From an uncultured Rhizobiaceae group bacterium (lineage in GTDB: Bacteria; Pseudomonadota; Alphaproteobacteria; Rhizobiales; Rhizobiaceae), in the NCBI GenBank assembly GCA_937951455.1, contig CALFBU010000102.1, positions 1 to 14,761 on the forward strand: a DNA stretch of 14,761 nt. The letters are read 5' to 3'. Under the pieces are notes generated by a model. The model saw only the letters and a list, made by a program, of their open reading frames with translations. It did not search any database and was not told the DNA's origin. This document shows, one piece after another, positions 1 through 8,205 of the stretch (positions are counted from its first letter, which is position 1; each line of letters opens with the position of its first letter). The position numbers and the translations under genes were made by a program.

Positions 1-381
1 TTCACGCAACGCGCAGCTGAAAAATATCAGGCTGAAGGAAAAGTTGTCATTTTTGCGGGTGGCACAGGCAATCCGTATTTCACGACCGATACAGCCGCAG
101 CGTTACGCGCATGTGAAATGCAGTGCGATGCGCTGATGAAAGCAACACAAGTCGACGGTATTTACTCAGCTGACCCACAAAAAGACCCAAACGCCACGCG
201 CTTTGAAACCATTACACATGCCGAAGTTTTGTCGCGGGGTCTGGAAGTCATGGATGCTGCAGCTGTAAGCCTTACCAAAGATGCCAATATCCCGGTTGTC
301 GTATTTTCACTTTCTGATGAAGGTGGCTTTGCAAAAATATTGAAAGGTGAGGGCCGTTCGACTACGGTAACCGCCAACTAA
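1..381 (+). CDS. pyrH: UMP kinase (uridylate kinase), C-terminal part
   Basis: The C-terminal 126 residues of bacterial UMP kinase, which phosphorylates UMP to UDP in pyrimidine nucleotide synthesis; the 5' part lies outside the window. The reading frame is open from base 1 and ends in TAA at 379-381. The stretch [18 protein letters not shown] followed by EMQCDAL and [13 protein letters not shown] is the typical nucleotide-binding C-terminal half of the amino-acid-kinase fold in PyrH. The ATG at 118 is an internal methionine, not the start, because the conserved GGTGNP motif precedes it. Family members are about 240 residues, so roughly half the gene is present. The frr gene follows after 26 bases on the same strand, the usual bacterial pyrH-frr pairing. 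Recognition is secure. Confidence 0.97.
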   Translation, partial: FTQRAAEKYQAEGKVVIFAGGTGNPYFTTDTAAALRACEMQCDALMKATQVDGIYSADPQKDPNATRFETITHAEVLSRGLEVMDAAAVSLTKDANIPVVVFSLSDEGGFAKILKGEGRSTTVTAN

Positions 382-407
382 CACAAACTCTAGTAGGAAT
401 TAATAGA

Positions 408-971
408 ATGTCTGATGGCCCAATTGATTTAGCTGACTTAAACAAACGAATGGAAGGTGCTCTAACTTCGCTTAAGGGTGACCTTGCAGGTTTGCGTACA
501 GGCCGCGCGTCAGCAAATATCCTTGATCCAATTACGGTAGAAGCCTATGGCCAAAAAATGCCCATGAACCAGGTGGGTACGGTAACCGTTCCTGAACCAC
601 GCATGATAGCAATACAGGTTTGGGACAAAGGCATGGTAGGCGCTGTAGAAAAAGCCATCAGAGATTCAAACCTGGGTCTTAATCCTGTAACCGATGGCAC
701 AAATCTTCGTATCCCCATGCCAGAAATGAATGAGGAACGTCGCAAGGAAGTTGCGAAAATTGCACATCAATACGCTGAATCAACACGCGTCTCCATTCGT
801 CACGTGCGCCGTGATGGCATGGACGCTATTAAGAAGGCACAAAAAGACGGCGATATAGGCGAAGATGATGCACACGGTCTTTCTGACAAAGTACAAAAAT
901 CAACGGATGCAATGATTGCTGAAGTTGACACCATCATTACTGCCAAAGAAGCAGAAATCATGCAGGTTTAA
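408..971 (+). CDS. frr: Ribosome recycling factor
   Basis: Encodes a 187-residue ribosome recycling factor, close to the usual 185. With EF-G it splits the post-termination ribosome so that subunits can be reused. The sequence shows the family hallmarks: [11 protein letters not shown] near residue 32-42, a VTVPEPRMI strand of domain [16 protein letters not shown], and the long C-terminal helix with [19 protein letters not shown]. The start is supported by AGGAA at 395-399, eight bases before ATG 408. It sits 26 bases after pyrH and 6 bases before uppS, so it is probably co-transcribed with both. Nothing unusual is visible and all conserved segments are intact. Confidence 0.98.
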   Translation: MSDGPIDLADLNKRMEGALTSLKGDLAGLRTGRASANILDPITVEAYGQKMPMNQVGTVTVPEPRMIAIQVWDKGMVGAVEKAIRDSNLGLNPVTDGTNLRIPMPEMNEERRKEVAKIAHQYAESTRVSIRHVRRDGMDAIKKAQKDGDIGEDDAHGLSDKVQKSTDAMIAEVDTIITAKEAEIMQV

Positions 972-977
972 AAAAGC

Positions 978-1733
978 ATGGATGATCTGGGCAACAATAC
1001 GTTTGAGTTGAATAACGGGGACATTCCCCGCCATCTTGCTATTATCATGGACGGTAATGGCAGATGGGCTCAAAAACGCGGGTTACCCAGAACCATGGGG
1101 CATAAACAAGGTGTTGAAGCCGTTCGTGAAGCGGTTAAAGCAGCACGTGATGTCGGCGTTGAATATCTGACGCTCTATTCTTTTTCATCAGAGAATTGGA
1201 ACAGACCCGAAGCTGAAATTACAGAACTTTTTGGCTTGCTGAGAATGTTTATTCGAAGAGACCTTGCAGACCTACACAAAAACAATGTGTGTGTGAGAGT
1301 GATCGGGCGCAAGGAAGGTGTTCCGGAAGATATTCTTACATTGCTGGATGAAGCGCAAAACCTAACACGAAATAATACTGCCCAAACGCTGATCATTGCG
1401 TTTAATTATGGTGGGCGTGATGAAATTACAGATGCGGTAAAGCGTGTTGCTCAAAGGATATCTGATGGTACTTTACAGATCGACGAAATCACCAACGATC
1501 TTGTATCCAATAATATGGATACAGCGGGTATCCCTGACCCGGATTTGTTGATTAGAACCAGCGGTGAAATCCGTCTTTCCAACTTCTTGTTGTGGCAAAT
1601 AGCTTATTCTGAGCTGGTTTTCATCGATTGTCTCTGGCCAGACTTTTCTCGCAGTGATCTGGAAAGTGCCATCATTACCTATCAAGGCAGAACCCGTAAA
1701 TTTGGCGGCCTTGTGATGGAAACAGGTTCGTGA
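978..1733 (+). CDS. uppS: Undecaprenyl diphosphate synthase (cis-prenyltransferase)
   Basis: A 251-residue cis-prenyltransferase that extends farnesyl diphosphate with isopentenyl units to C55 undecaprenyl diphosphate, the lipid carrier for peptidoglycan and O-antigen. Signature motifs are all visible: DGNGRW at residues 25-30 with the Mg-binding Asp25, SFSSENWNRP at about 68-77, and the C-terminal RTSGE (193-197), RLSNF (199-203), the AYSE segment ending at Glu212 and WPDF (220-223). The start ATG lies 6 bases after the frr stop. The Shine-Dalgarno is weak, with only an AGG at 964-966 inside the frr end, so translation may be coupled to frr. The last codons overlap the GTG start of cdsA in a GTGA. 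Length and motif order are normal for the family. Confidence 0.97.
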   Translation: MDDLGNNTFELNNGDIPRHLAIIMDGNGRWAQKRGLPRTMGHKQGVEAVREAVKAARDVGVEYLTLYSFSSENWNRPEAEITELFGLLRMFIRRDLADLHKNNVCVRVIGRKEGVPEDILTLLDEAQNLTRNNTAQTLIIAFNYGGRDEITDAVKRVAQRISDGTLQIDEITNDLVSNNMDTAGIPDPDLLIRTSGEIRLSNFLLWQIAYSELVFIDCLWPDFSRSDLESAIITYQGRTRKFGGLVMETGS

Positions 1734-2617
1734 GCGGCGCTGAAGATAATCACGCTCCATCTGTTAAAAAAACGCTGATGAGCCAGGAATTAAAGCTAAG
1801 AATAATTTCAGCAGTCATATTAGCGGTATTAGTCTTGGCAATTACATGGATTGGTGGGCAAACATTCACGTTATTATGGGCGGTGATTGCTTTTCTTGTT
1901 TTAAGAGAATTTAATCGCATGTGCGCAAAAAGCATCTCTATGGCAAGCCGCACCGCTTCTTTTATTGCTTTGGTTTTAATCGTCGGTTCTTGGCTTATAG
2001 GCGACAGACAAACCGCAATCGTAATGTTTTGCAGTGGTTTTATTGTCCTTGCGCTATGGCAATTATTTGTCAGCCGTTCAATTTGGTCTGCTCTTGGATT
2101 AGCTTACGCAGCACTTCCATTCTTTGCCATGAGCGATCTACGTTCAGACAATAATAATGGCCTGATTGTTATTTTATTGCTTTATTTCTGCGTTTGGGGG
2201 GCGGATGTTTTTGCGTATTTCGCAGGGAGAACCATTGGCGGCCCCAAACTTGCGCCCAGCATTTCACCGAATAAAACCTGGTCTGGATTTATCGGTAGCT
2301 TGGTTGGCGCAGTGTTATTGTCTTATCTGGTGGATTTGGCTGCAGGGTTCGATCCAATCCTTGTCTTTTTCATCATTATCTTATTTGCCGCAGTCGTTTC
2401 ACAGTTGGGCGATCTAATGGAATCTTCCATCAAACGAAAGTTTGCTGTCAAAGATTCCGGCACGCTTATCCCAGGACACGGCGGGGTTTTAGACCGTGTT
2501 GATGGATTGATTGTAGCTGCGGTGTTCATTTGGCTTGTAACACTTTATATATCGTTTCAAAACGGACAAAGTAATGATTTGCCAACTGTGTTTGTAAATG
2601 CCTTCTTGAAGCCATAA
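1730..2617 (+). CDS. cdsA: Phosphatidate cytidylyltransferase (CDP-diglyceride synthase)
   Basis: An integral-membrane enzyme of 295 residues that makes CDP-diacylglycerol from phosphatidate and CTP, the precursor of all phospholipids. Several hydrophobic segments follow one another from about residue 24 on. The CdsA family signature lies at residues 232-259: S-x-x-KR, then KDSG, then PGHGGVLDRVD, with the metal-binding Asp and His residues present. The proposed start is GTG 1730, which overlaps the uppS stop as GTGA and has GGAAACAGG just upstream, suggesting translational coupling. An alternative ATG at 1778 would remove a 16-residue polar N-terminal tail but lacks a visible ribosome-binding site. 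The next gene is rseP after only 57 bases; dxr, often found here in alphaproteobacteria, is missing. Confidence 0.95.
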   Translation: MSGAEDNHAPSVKKTLMSQELKLRIISAVILAVLVLAITWIGGQTFTLLWAVIAFLVLREFNRMCAKSISMASRTASFIALVLIVGSWLIGDRQTAIVMFCSGFIVLALWQLFVSRSIWSALGLAYAALPFFAMSDLRSDNNNGLIVILLLYFCVWGADVFAYFAGRTIGGPKLAPSISPNKTWSGFIGSLVGAVLLSYLVDLAAGFDPILVFFIIILFAAVVSQLGDLMESSIKRKFAVKDSGTLIPGHGGVLDRVDGLIVAAVFIWLVTLYISFQNGQSNDLPTVFVNAFLKP

Positions 2618-2621
2618 ACCC

Positions 2622-2647
2622 TCTTATGTATGTCTGTAATAAGACAT
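2622..2647 (+). other. Two overlapping inverted repeats between cdsA and rseP
   Basis: Two imperfectly separable hairpins share bases. TCTTAT (2622-2627) can pair with ATAAGA (2639-2644), while ATGTCT (2630-2635) can pair with AGACAT (2642-2647). Because 2642-2644 are used by both, the two 6-bp stems exclude each other. They lie 28 bases or more before the rseP ATG, and no long T-run follows, so this does not look like an intrinsic terminator. Such short AT-rich stems can occur by chance; a regulatory role is only a guess. Confidence 0.3.
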
Positions 2648-2674
2648 CAAATAGTTTGACTGGAACCTCACCAC

Positions 2675-3826
2675 ATGGAATTTTTAACGAGCATTGCGGA
2701 TGGCGGGATTGGCTTGTTGCTGATTATTTTACGCTTCATTGTTGTACTGACAGTAGTTGTCTTCATCCATGAACTCGGACATTACCTTGTTGCACGTTGG
2801 AATGGTGTTGATTGCGAGGCATTTTCAATAGGTTTTGGTCCTGAACTTTTTGGCTGGAATGATAAAAACAACTGCCGATGGAAGGTCTGTGCAGTACCGC
2901 TGGGTGGCTACGTCAAGTTTCTAGGCGATGCCAATGCTGCTTCCATGCCGGATTTTGAAGGCGACGAAGGACCTCAACTTACGGAACGTGAGAAGGCAGG
3001 GCGCTTTGAGCACAAACGTATTAGCCAAAAGGCGGCTGTTGTTGCTGCAGGGCCCATTGCCAATTTCATTTTGGCAATCGCCATCTTTGCGGGGAGCTTT
3101 TATTTTGTAGGCCGTTATGTGAGTGATCCTGTTATCTCCGAAGTAATGGCAGATAGTGCCGCTATGGAAGCAGGGTTTCAAAAAGGCGATATTATCAAGA
3201 AAATTAATGGCGATGAAGTCACCAGCTTTTCAGATATACCAAGAGCTGTTGCACCAAGTCATGGCATTGAAATGATTTTCACAGTCAGTCGCGAGGGCCA
3301 AGACATTGAAATTCCAGTGACGCCAAGGTTGACTGAGCGCGAAGATCGCTTTGGAACGAAACAAAAAGTCGGATTATTGGGTATTTCAAGCAAGGCGGAA
3401 GACGCAAATGTCCGCAAAAAGGAATTTGGCCTGGTCGAAGCCTTTAACGCTGGCGTATACGAGACCTATTTCGTTATAAAACGCACGCTTCAGTATATTA
3501 AAGGCATTTTTACAGGCAGAGAGTCTGTTGATCAAATTAGCGGACCTGTTGGCATTGCCAACACAGTGAACGATTTTTGGGGAGAAGGGTTACAAAACGT
3601 CATTATCCTGACAGCAATTCTGTCAGTCAGCATTGGCCTGTTAAATCTGTTTCCAATTCCAATTTTGGATGGCGGTCATTTGGTATTTTATGCTTACGAG
3701 GCGATATTTGGCAAACCTGTAAACGCGAAAGTCCAGGAAGTGGCCTTTAGAATTGGCTTCATATTACTGATAGGGCTCATGATATTTGCAACCAATAACG
3801 ATATTGTGCGCGAGTTTTTCAGCTAA
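2675..3826 (+). CDS. rseP: Site-2 intramembrane zinc metalloprotease RseP
   Basis: A 383-residue M50-family protease that cleaves transmembrane segments of anti-sigma factors and remnant signal peptides inside the inner membrane. The zinc-binding HELGH is at residues 32-36 within the first membrane segment, and the third ligand is Asp332 in the C-terminal NLFPIPILDGGH motif (324-335). One PDZ domain lies at about 150-218, whereas the E. coli protein has two; a single PDZ is common in alphaproteobacteria. ISGPVGIA (288-295) and two late hydrophobic segments complete the family pattern. ATG 2675 has GGAA at 2662-2665 upstream. The bamA gene follows, after about 300 bases, the usual alphaproteobacterial order. 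Substrates cannot be read from the sequence; an anti-sigma factor of an envelope-stress response is likely. Confidence 0.96.
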   Translation: MEFLTSIADGGIGLLLIILRFIVVLTVVVFIHELGHYLVARWNGVDCEAFSIGFGPELFGWNDKNNCRWKVCAVPLGGYVKFLGDANAASMPDFEGDEGPQLTEREKAGRFEHKRISQKAAVVAAGPIANFILAIAIFAGSFYFVGRYVSDPVISEVMADSAAMEAGFQKGDIIKKINGDEVTSFSDIPRAVAPSHGIEMIFTVSREGQDIEIPVTPRLTEREDRFGTKQKVGLLGISSKAEDANVRKKEFGLVEAFNAGVYETYFVIKRTLQYIKGIFTGRESVDQISGPVGIANTVNDFWGEGLQNVIILTAILSVSIGLLNLFPIPILDGGHLVFYAYEAIFGKPVNAKVQEVAFRIGFILLIGLMIFATNNDIVREFFS

Positions 3827-4129
3827 CTTATTGAATTGTCAGTTTCTTGCCTAAATTATCAGGCAAACATAATAGCGAAGATGTGGAGTGATAAGGTGCG
3901 CTTTGAGTGTTACATTCTGTAAGTTAAGTTGTATTCTGTTAACCAAGAAAACTAATTATGTTGGTCTCTAATGCAACACTCTGACAAAATGGTAATAAGT
4001 AGGGGTTAAAATCACTTCAAATGGTTGCGCAACGGGGAAAACTCTGTAAAAGGTTTGTTAACTAAGCAGATTCTGCATATGCTGAGTCTATGTATGCATG
4101 ACACCGCAGAAAAGAATATCGGGATGATT
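3827..4129 (+). promoter_or_regulatory. Leader region upstream of bamA
   Basis: About 300 bases without a convincing gene, much the longest gap in the + strand cluster, so bamA probably has its own promoter here. I see no clear -35/-10 pair; CTGACA at 3981-3986 with TTAAAA at 4006-4011 is spaced 19 bases and is weak. Small symmetric elements are present: an inverted repeat at 3847-3866, the 10-base palindrome GTTGCGCAAC at 4024-4033 and GCAGATTCTGC at 4067-4077, which contains a GATTC (GANTC) methylation-type site. An in-frame extension of bamA opens at TTG 4025 but looks unlike coding sequence for this family, so I read it as untranslated. Confidence 0.45.
3847..3866. repeat. Short inverted repeat after rseP
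   Basis: TTGCCT (3847-3852) and AGGCAA (3861-3866) form a perfect 6-bp stem with an 8-base AT-rich loop, 20 bases after the rseP stop. There is no T-tract on the + strand after the second arm, so it is not a standard intrinsic terminator. It could be an operator, a weak pause or RNA-end stabilising hairpin, or chance. Confidence 0.35.
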
Positions 4130-6634
4130 ATGAGACTGAATAATATACTAAAAATCGCTTTCTTGGGATTTTCGCTCTCTTTTGTTTCTGTTTATACAGG
4201 GGCTTTGACATCAGGTACTGTTATTTCAGCTGCGCAGGCCGCCGTTGTTAGCAACATTGATGTTCGCGGCAATCAGCGCATCGACGATGAAATCGTTGCA
4301 TCCTATCTTACAATTAAGCCAGGCCAGAGCTTCAACGATTTTGATATCGATGATTCAGTAAAGGCTCTTTTCGCAACAGGGCTTTTCGGCGATGTCAGTA
4401 TTTTCCGTCAGGGCTCGACACTGGTTGTTGACGTTGAAGAAAACGGAACTGTCAACAAGGTATTCTTTGAAGGTAACAAGCGCCTTAAAGACGATGTACT
4501 TGAAAACGTTGCAAGATTGCGCGCTCAGGGCATTTACAGTGATGAGCAGGCCGCATCTGACGTTGAGCGTATCAAATTGGCTTATGCACGTGTTGGTCGC
4601 CAAGATGCTGATGTTTCTTATGAGGTTCTACCACTCGCCAACAACCGCGTTAACGTAATTTACCGCGTTAATGAAGGCGACAAAACAAAAATCTCAAGAA
4701 TTGACTTCATCGGCAATAATACATTTTCAGCTAGAAGACTTGCAGATGTTATCTCAACAAAAGAAACAGGCCTTTTGGGATTTCTTCAAACGTCGGATAT
4801 TTATGACGAAAATCGTCTGAACTCTGATGAAGAACTTCTACGTCGTTTCTATTTAAATAAAGGCTTTGCAGATTTTCAGGTTCTTTCAACACAAGCCGTT
4901 TTGGATGATGTTGAAAATGAATATACCGTCACAATAACAGTAGATGAGGGTGCGCGTTACACGTTTGGTAACATCGCAATCGAAACATCATTGAACGGTG
5001 TTGAAAACATTGCGCTCGATAATTTGGTAGAAACACAAACTGGCGAATTTTATAGTGCCAAGGATGTGGAAGATACTGTTGTTTCAATCACGGAACGTGT
5101 TGCAGAAGAAGGCTTTGCTTTTGTTGAAGTCGTGCCACGCGGTAACCGTAATTTTGAAACCAACACAATCGACGTAACGTATCTTGTAGATGAGGGTGCT
5201 CGTGTATTCATAGAAGACATTCGCATCTTGGGTAACGATCGCACACGTGATTATGTAATTCGACGTGAGTTTGAAATCTCCGAAGGAGATGCTTACAACC
5301 GTGTCTTGGTTCAAAAAACACGTGATCGCATTCGTGCATTAGGTTTCTTTGAAAACGTTAGCGTTTCAACAAGACCTGGTTCTCAACCAGACCGTGTCAT
5401 TCTATTTGTTAACGTGCTTGAGCAGACAACTGGTGATATTTCGCTTTCAGGCGGTTTCTCATCAAATGGTGGTGCTTCCGGTGAATTCTCTTTCACGGAA
5501 AGAAACTTCTTGGGTCGTGGTCAATTTATCAGAGCAAGTTACCGTGGTTCTGAGGATGAAGACAGCTATGGCTTCAACTTTACCGAGCCATATTTCCTTG
5601 GTTCACGCGTTTCCGCTGGTATTGGAATAAACTCCACACGCTCAGAAGATAACGAGAACAGACGCTTTACCGTGAACACGGATTCTGCAACCGTGACTTT
5701 TGGATTGCCTTTAACAGAGCATTTGTCATCAAGTGTATTCTATACTTACTCAAACACTGAGACCCTTATTGGTGACGCATTGATTGACGACGATAATGTT
5801 GCAGCTGGTTCTCAGATCAGCGCAGGTCCTCCGGCAGTTAATGATTCAGCTGACCCTAATGTTACCAACGGTGTTCAAGGTGATAGCATAAACGAATTAT
5901 CCGCAGCATTTGTTGATAGTGTTAATGCAACCGATGGCGACTTTGTTTCATCTGGTGTAGGGTATTCATTCGTTTACAACACGCTTGATAATCAGCAAAC
6001 ACCACGTGAAGGCTTAAGAGCTGCGTTTACACAAACCTATTTCGGTGCTGGTGGCGATGCTAATTACTTAAGAACTGAGGCAAGTGTTGCGGCGTATGAA
6101 ACATTGTCTGAAGAGCAAGACATTATCTTGTTTGGTCGCCTAAGAGGTGGTCACATCGAGGTGTTCGGTGATGACGACAACACAGGTTTCAGAACTCTGG
6201 ACAACTTCCAAGCTCGTCAGAATTACGTTAGAGGTTTTGACTCATTCGGATTTGGTCCACGCGACCCAATCACTGGTGACGCACTTGGTGGCAGAACGTA
6301 TTGGACAGCGACAGCTGAGGTTCTTTTCCCTCTACCATTCGTATCGCGTTCTTTGGGTCTTCGTGGCGCATTCTTTGCTGATGCAGGCCAAATCACTGAC
6401 CCTGGCAACCCTGCGATTGCTTCTATTACGAATGCTGCAGCACTAGGTGGAATTGCATTATCACCAGCTCAGCTTGAAGAACTCGACTCCAGTGCAGTGC
6501 GTGCGTCTGTTGGTGCTAGTTTGCTATGGGCTTCCCCATTTGGTCCACTACGTTTGGATTATGCATTCCCAATCAACGACGAAGAGTTTGATGATGTGGA
6601 AGAGTTTAACTTTGGTGTAAGCTCAGCATTCTAA
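4130..6634 (+). CDS. bamA: Outer membrane protein assembly factor BamA
   Basis: The essential Omp85-family insertase that folds beta-barrel proteins into the outer membrane. From ATG 4130 it is 834 residues. A signal peptide has Lys8, a hydrophobic core at about 9-22 and a likely cleavage after Ala-Gln-Ala (35-37), so the mature protein begins at VVSNIDVRGN, the first POTRA repeat. Five POTRA domains extend to about residue 415, then comes a 16-strand barrel with the loop-6 motif VRGF (700-703) and a C-terminal Phe as the beta-signal. The frame is open back to TTG 4025, and ATG 4124 is also possible. I prefer 4130 because GGGA (4121-4124) precedes it and the signal peptide then starts normally. 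Residues 397-834 contain no lysine, and the loop at about 545-605 is Asp/Asn-rich without basic residues. Mature cysteines are absent. Confidence 0.96.
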   Translation: MRLNNILKIAFLGFSLSFVSVYTGALTSGTVISAAQAAVVSNIDVRGNQRIDDEIVASYLTIKPGQSFNDFDIDDSVKALFATGLFGDVSIFRQGSTLVVDVEENGTVNKVFFEGNKRLKDDVLENVARLRAQGIYSDEQAASDVERIKLAYARVGRQDADVSYEVLPLANNRVNVIYRVNEGDKTKISRIDFIGNNTFSARRLADVISTKETGLLGFLQTSDIYDENRLNSDEELLRRFYLNKGFADFQVLSTQAVLDDVENEYTVTITVDEGARYTFGNIAIETSLNGVENIALDNLVETQTGEFYSAKDVEDTVVSITERVAEEGFAFVEVVPRGNRNFETNTIDVTYLVDEGARVFIEDIRILGNDRTRDYVIRREFEISEGDAYNRVLVQKTRDRIRALGFFENVSVSTRPGSQPDRVILFVNVLEQTTGDISLSGGFSSNGGASGEFSFTERNFLGRGQFIRASYRGSEDEDSYGFNFTEPYFLGSRVSAGIGINSTRSEDNENRRFTVNTDSATVTFGLPLTEHLSSSVFYTYSNTETLIGDALIDDDNVAAGSQISAGPPAVNDSADPNVTNGVQGDSINELSAAFVDSVNATDGDFVSSGVGYSFVYNTLDNQQTPREGLRAAFTQTYFGAGGDANYLRTEASVAAYETLSEEQDIILFGRLRGGHIEVFGDDDNTGFRTLDNFQARQNYVRGFDSFGFGPRDPITGDALGGRTYWTATAEVLFPLPFVSRSLGLRGAFFADAGQITDPGNPAIASITNAAALGGIALSPAQLEELDSSAVRASVGASLLWASPFGPLRLDYAFPINDEEFDDVEEFNFGVSSAF

Positions 6635-6691
6635 TCTGAATCGCCAGTAACAAACTGTTTTAAATATGAAAAATAGGGGGCGGGAAAAATC

Positions 6692-7735
6692 ATGTTTTTT
6701 ATACCCGCCTCTATTCATGTCAGAGATATAGCTGATCATTGCCAAGCAAAAGTCGTAAACACTGATAGTGATGAAAGCGTATTAATTGAAGGCGCTTCGC
6801 CAATTGAAACTGCTACAGCAGGTCACATCTCTTTTATTGATAATCCCAAATATCTTAAATACCTAGAAAATACCAAAGCAAGTGCGGTCTTTTGTGCGCA
6901 AAAACACGTAGACCAATTACCCAAAGGTATCGTTGGCCTGGTCCATGATGCGCCTTATAAGGCTTACGGACAAGCAATAAGGTTGCTCTATCCAACCGCC
7001 ATGCGTCCCCAACCGATATTGGGTGAAGAAGGCGTGTCCGAGAGAGCTATTATTGGAACAGATGTAACCATAGAAGAAAATGTGACCATTGAAGCAGGCG
7101 CCGTTATAGGTGCCAATGCGGCGATAGGTTCAGGCAGCGTTATTCTTGCAGGTGCTGTTATTGGCTCTCAAGTGCAAATTGGAAGAAATACAACCATTGG
7201 TTCCAATGTTACGGTTGTAAATGCCTATGTGGGTGATGACGTAATTATTCATAATGGTGTTCAGATCGGACAAGATGGTTTCGGTTTTGCCATGGGTGCG
7301 GGCGGCCACCAAAAAGTCCCGCAAATTGGCCGGGTAATCATTCAGGACAAGGTAGAGATTGGAGCAAACTCAACCGTTGACCGCGGAGCAAATCGTGACA
7401 CGGTGATTGGTGAGGGAACAAAAATTGATAATCTTGTTCAAATCGGCCATAACGCAACGATAGGTCGTCACTGCGTAATTGTGGGTCTTGCAGGCATTTC
7501 AGGCAGTGCAACGCTCGGTGATTATGTCGTCGTTGCCGGTCAGGCTGGTATCGTAGGGCACACAACCATTGGTGATGGCGCGCAAGTCGGTGGCGGATCT
7601 GGTGTGCATGGCGATGTGGCACCCGGTGATAAAGTGATGGGATATCCTGCAATTACTGCATCAAAGTGGATGCGAGACGCAGCAAAAATTATGCTTGCAG
7701 ACAAGCGTGATAGAAAAAACAAGAAAAAGGGTTAA
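6692..7735 (+). CDS. lpxD: UDP-3-O-(3-hydroxyacyl)glucosamine N-acyltransferase
   Basis: A 347-residue acyltransferase for the third lipid A step: it adds a 3-hydroxyacyl chain from acyl carrier protein to the 2-amino group of UDP-3-O-acyl-glucosamine, in the cytoplasm. The N-terminal uridine-binding domain (about 1-105) contains [11 protein letters not shown]. It is followed by left-handed beta-helix hexapeptide repeats (about 110-330) of the form I-G-x-x-x-x-I. The expected catalytic His is His253 in QIGHN, with DRGANRDT before it. The C-terminal stretch [15 protein letters not shown] is typical. The ribosome-binding site AGGGGGCGGGA at 6675-6685 is unusually purine-rich. bamA lies 57 bases upstream with no skp/ompH between, and fabZ follows after 5 bases. 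Confidence 0.97.
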   Translation: MFFIPASIHVRDIADHCQAKVVNTDSDESVLIEGASPIETATAGHISFIDNPKYLKYLENTKASAVFCAQKHVDQLPKGIVGLVHDAPYKAYGQAIRLLYPTAMRPQPILGEEGVSERAIIGTDVTIEENVTIEAGAVIGANAAIGSGSVILAGAVIGSQVQIGRNTTIGSNVTVVNAYVGDDVIIHNGVQIGQDGFGFAMGAGGHQKVPQIGRVIIQDKVEIGANSTVDRGANRDTVIGEGTKIDNLVQIGHNATIGRHCVIVGLAGISGSATLGDYVVVAGQAGIVGHTTIGDGAQVGGGSGVHGDVAPGDKVMGYPAITASKWMRDAAKIMLADKRDRKNKKKG

Positions 7736-7740
7736 GGGTA

Positions 7741-8205
7741 ATGTCAGATGAAACTCTGGGCTTAATTGAGGTAAAAGAACTCTTCAAGCTGTTGCCGCAT
7801 CGATATCCGTTTTTGTTAATCGACAAAATTGTTGATGTAAATTCTGATACTTCAGCGGTTGGCATCAAGAATGTGACCTTTAATGAACCGCATTTTGCTG
7901 GACATTTCCCGGATGATCCGATCATGCCAGGTGTTTTAATTGTGGAAGCCATGGCGCAAACCGCAGGCGCAATTTGCGCTAAGAAAAATTCCGAAGGTCA
8001 GCGCAAGCTCGTTTATTTCATGACCATTGACGGTGCAAAGTTCAGACGTCCCGTCGTGCCGGGCGATGTACTTGAACTTCGCGTCGAAAAGAAAAAACAG
8101 CGTGGCAATATTTTTAAATATCATTGCGAAGCTTATGTGGGTGACGAAAAAGCGGCAGAAGCCGAAATCGGCGCAATGATGGTAGATCCGGAAGACAGAG
8201 CCTAA
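7741..8205 (+). CDS. fabZ: 3-hydroxyacyl-ACP dehydratase FabZ
   Basis: A 154-residue hot-dog-fold dehydratase that converts 3-hydroxyacyl-ACP to trans-2-enoyl-ACP in fatty acid elongation. Diagnostic motifs are [12 protein letters not shown] (17-28), [14 protein letters not shown] (51-64) with catalytic His55, and [11 protein letters not shown] with catalytic Glu69. The length is typical. It starts 5 bases after lpxD; an AAGGG that overlaps the lpxD stop codon provides a close ribosome-binding site. Its TAA overlaps the lpxA ATG by one base (TAATG). Placement among lpx genes is conserved across proteobacteria: FabZ, LpxA and LpxD draw on the same 3-hydroxyacyl-ACP pool, so co-expression balances membrane phospholipid against lipid A. 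Confidence 0.98.
   Translation: MSDETLGLIEVKELFKLLPHRYPFLLIDKIVDVNSDTSAVGIKNVTFNEPHFAGHFPDDPIMPGVLIVEAMAQTAGAICAKKNSEGQRKLVYFMTIDGAKFRRPVVPGDVLELRVEKKKQRGNIFKYHCEAYVGDEKAAEAEIGAMMVDPEDRA

Noticed and set aside
3909..3945. CtrA-like TTAA repeat and repeated ATTCTGT before bamA
   Set aside because: The two TTAA elements are 11 bases apart rather than 7, and the 7-base repeat is short enough for chance.
4025..4129. N-terminal extension of BamA from TTG 4025 (35 residues before the ATG at 4130)
   Set aside because: No ribosome-binding site, residues unlike the family, and it would bury the signal peptide inside the protein.
6644..6660. Possible terminator CAGT-AACAA-ACTG-TTTT after bamA
   Set aside because: The stem is only 4 bp and AT-rich, too weak to call.
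7338..7652. 104-codon - strand open frame inside lpxD
   Set aside because: Arises from the repeated hexapeptide coding pattern of lpxD on the opposite strand; rich in Arg, His and Gln with no family features.
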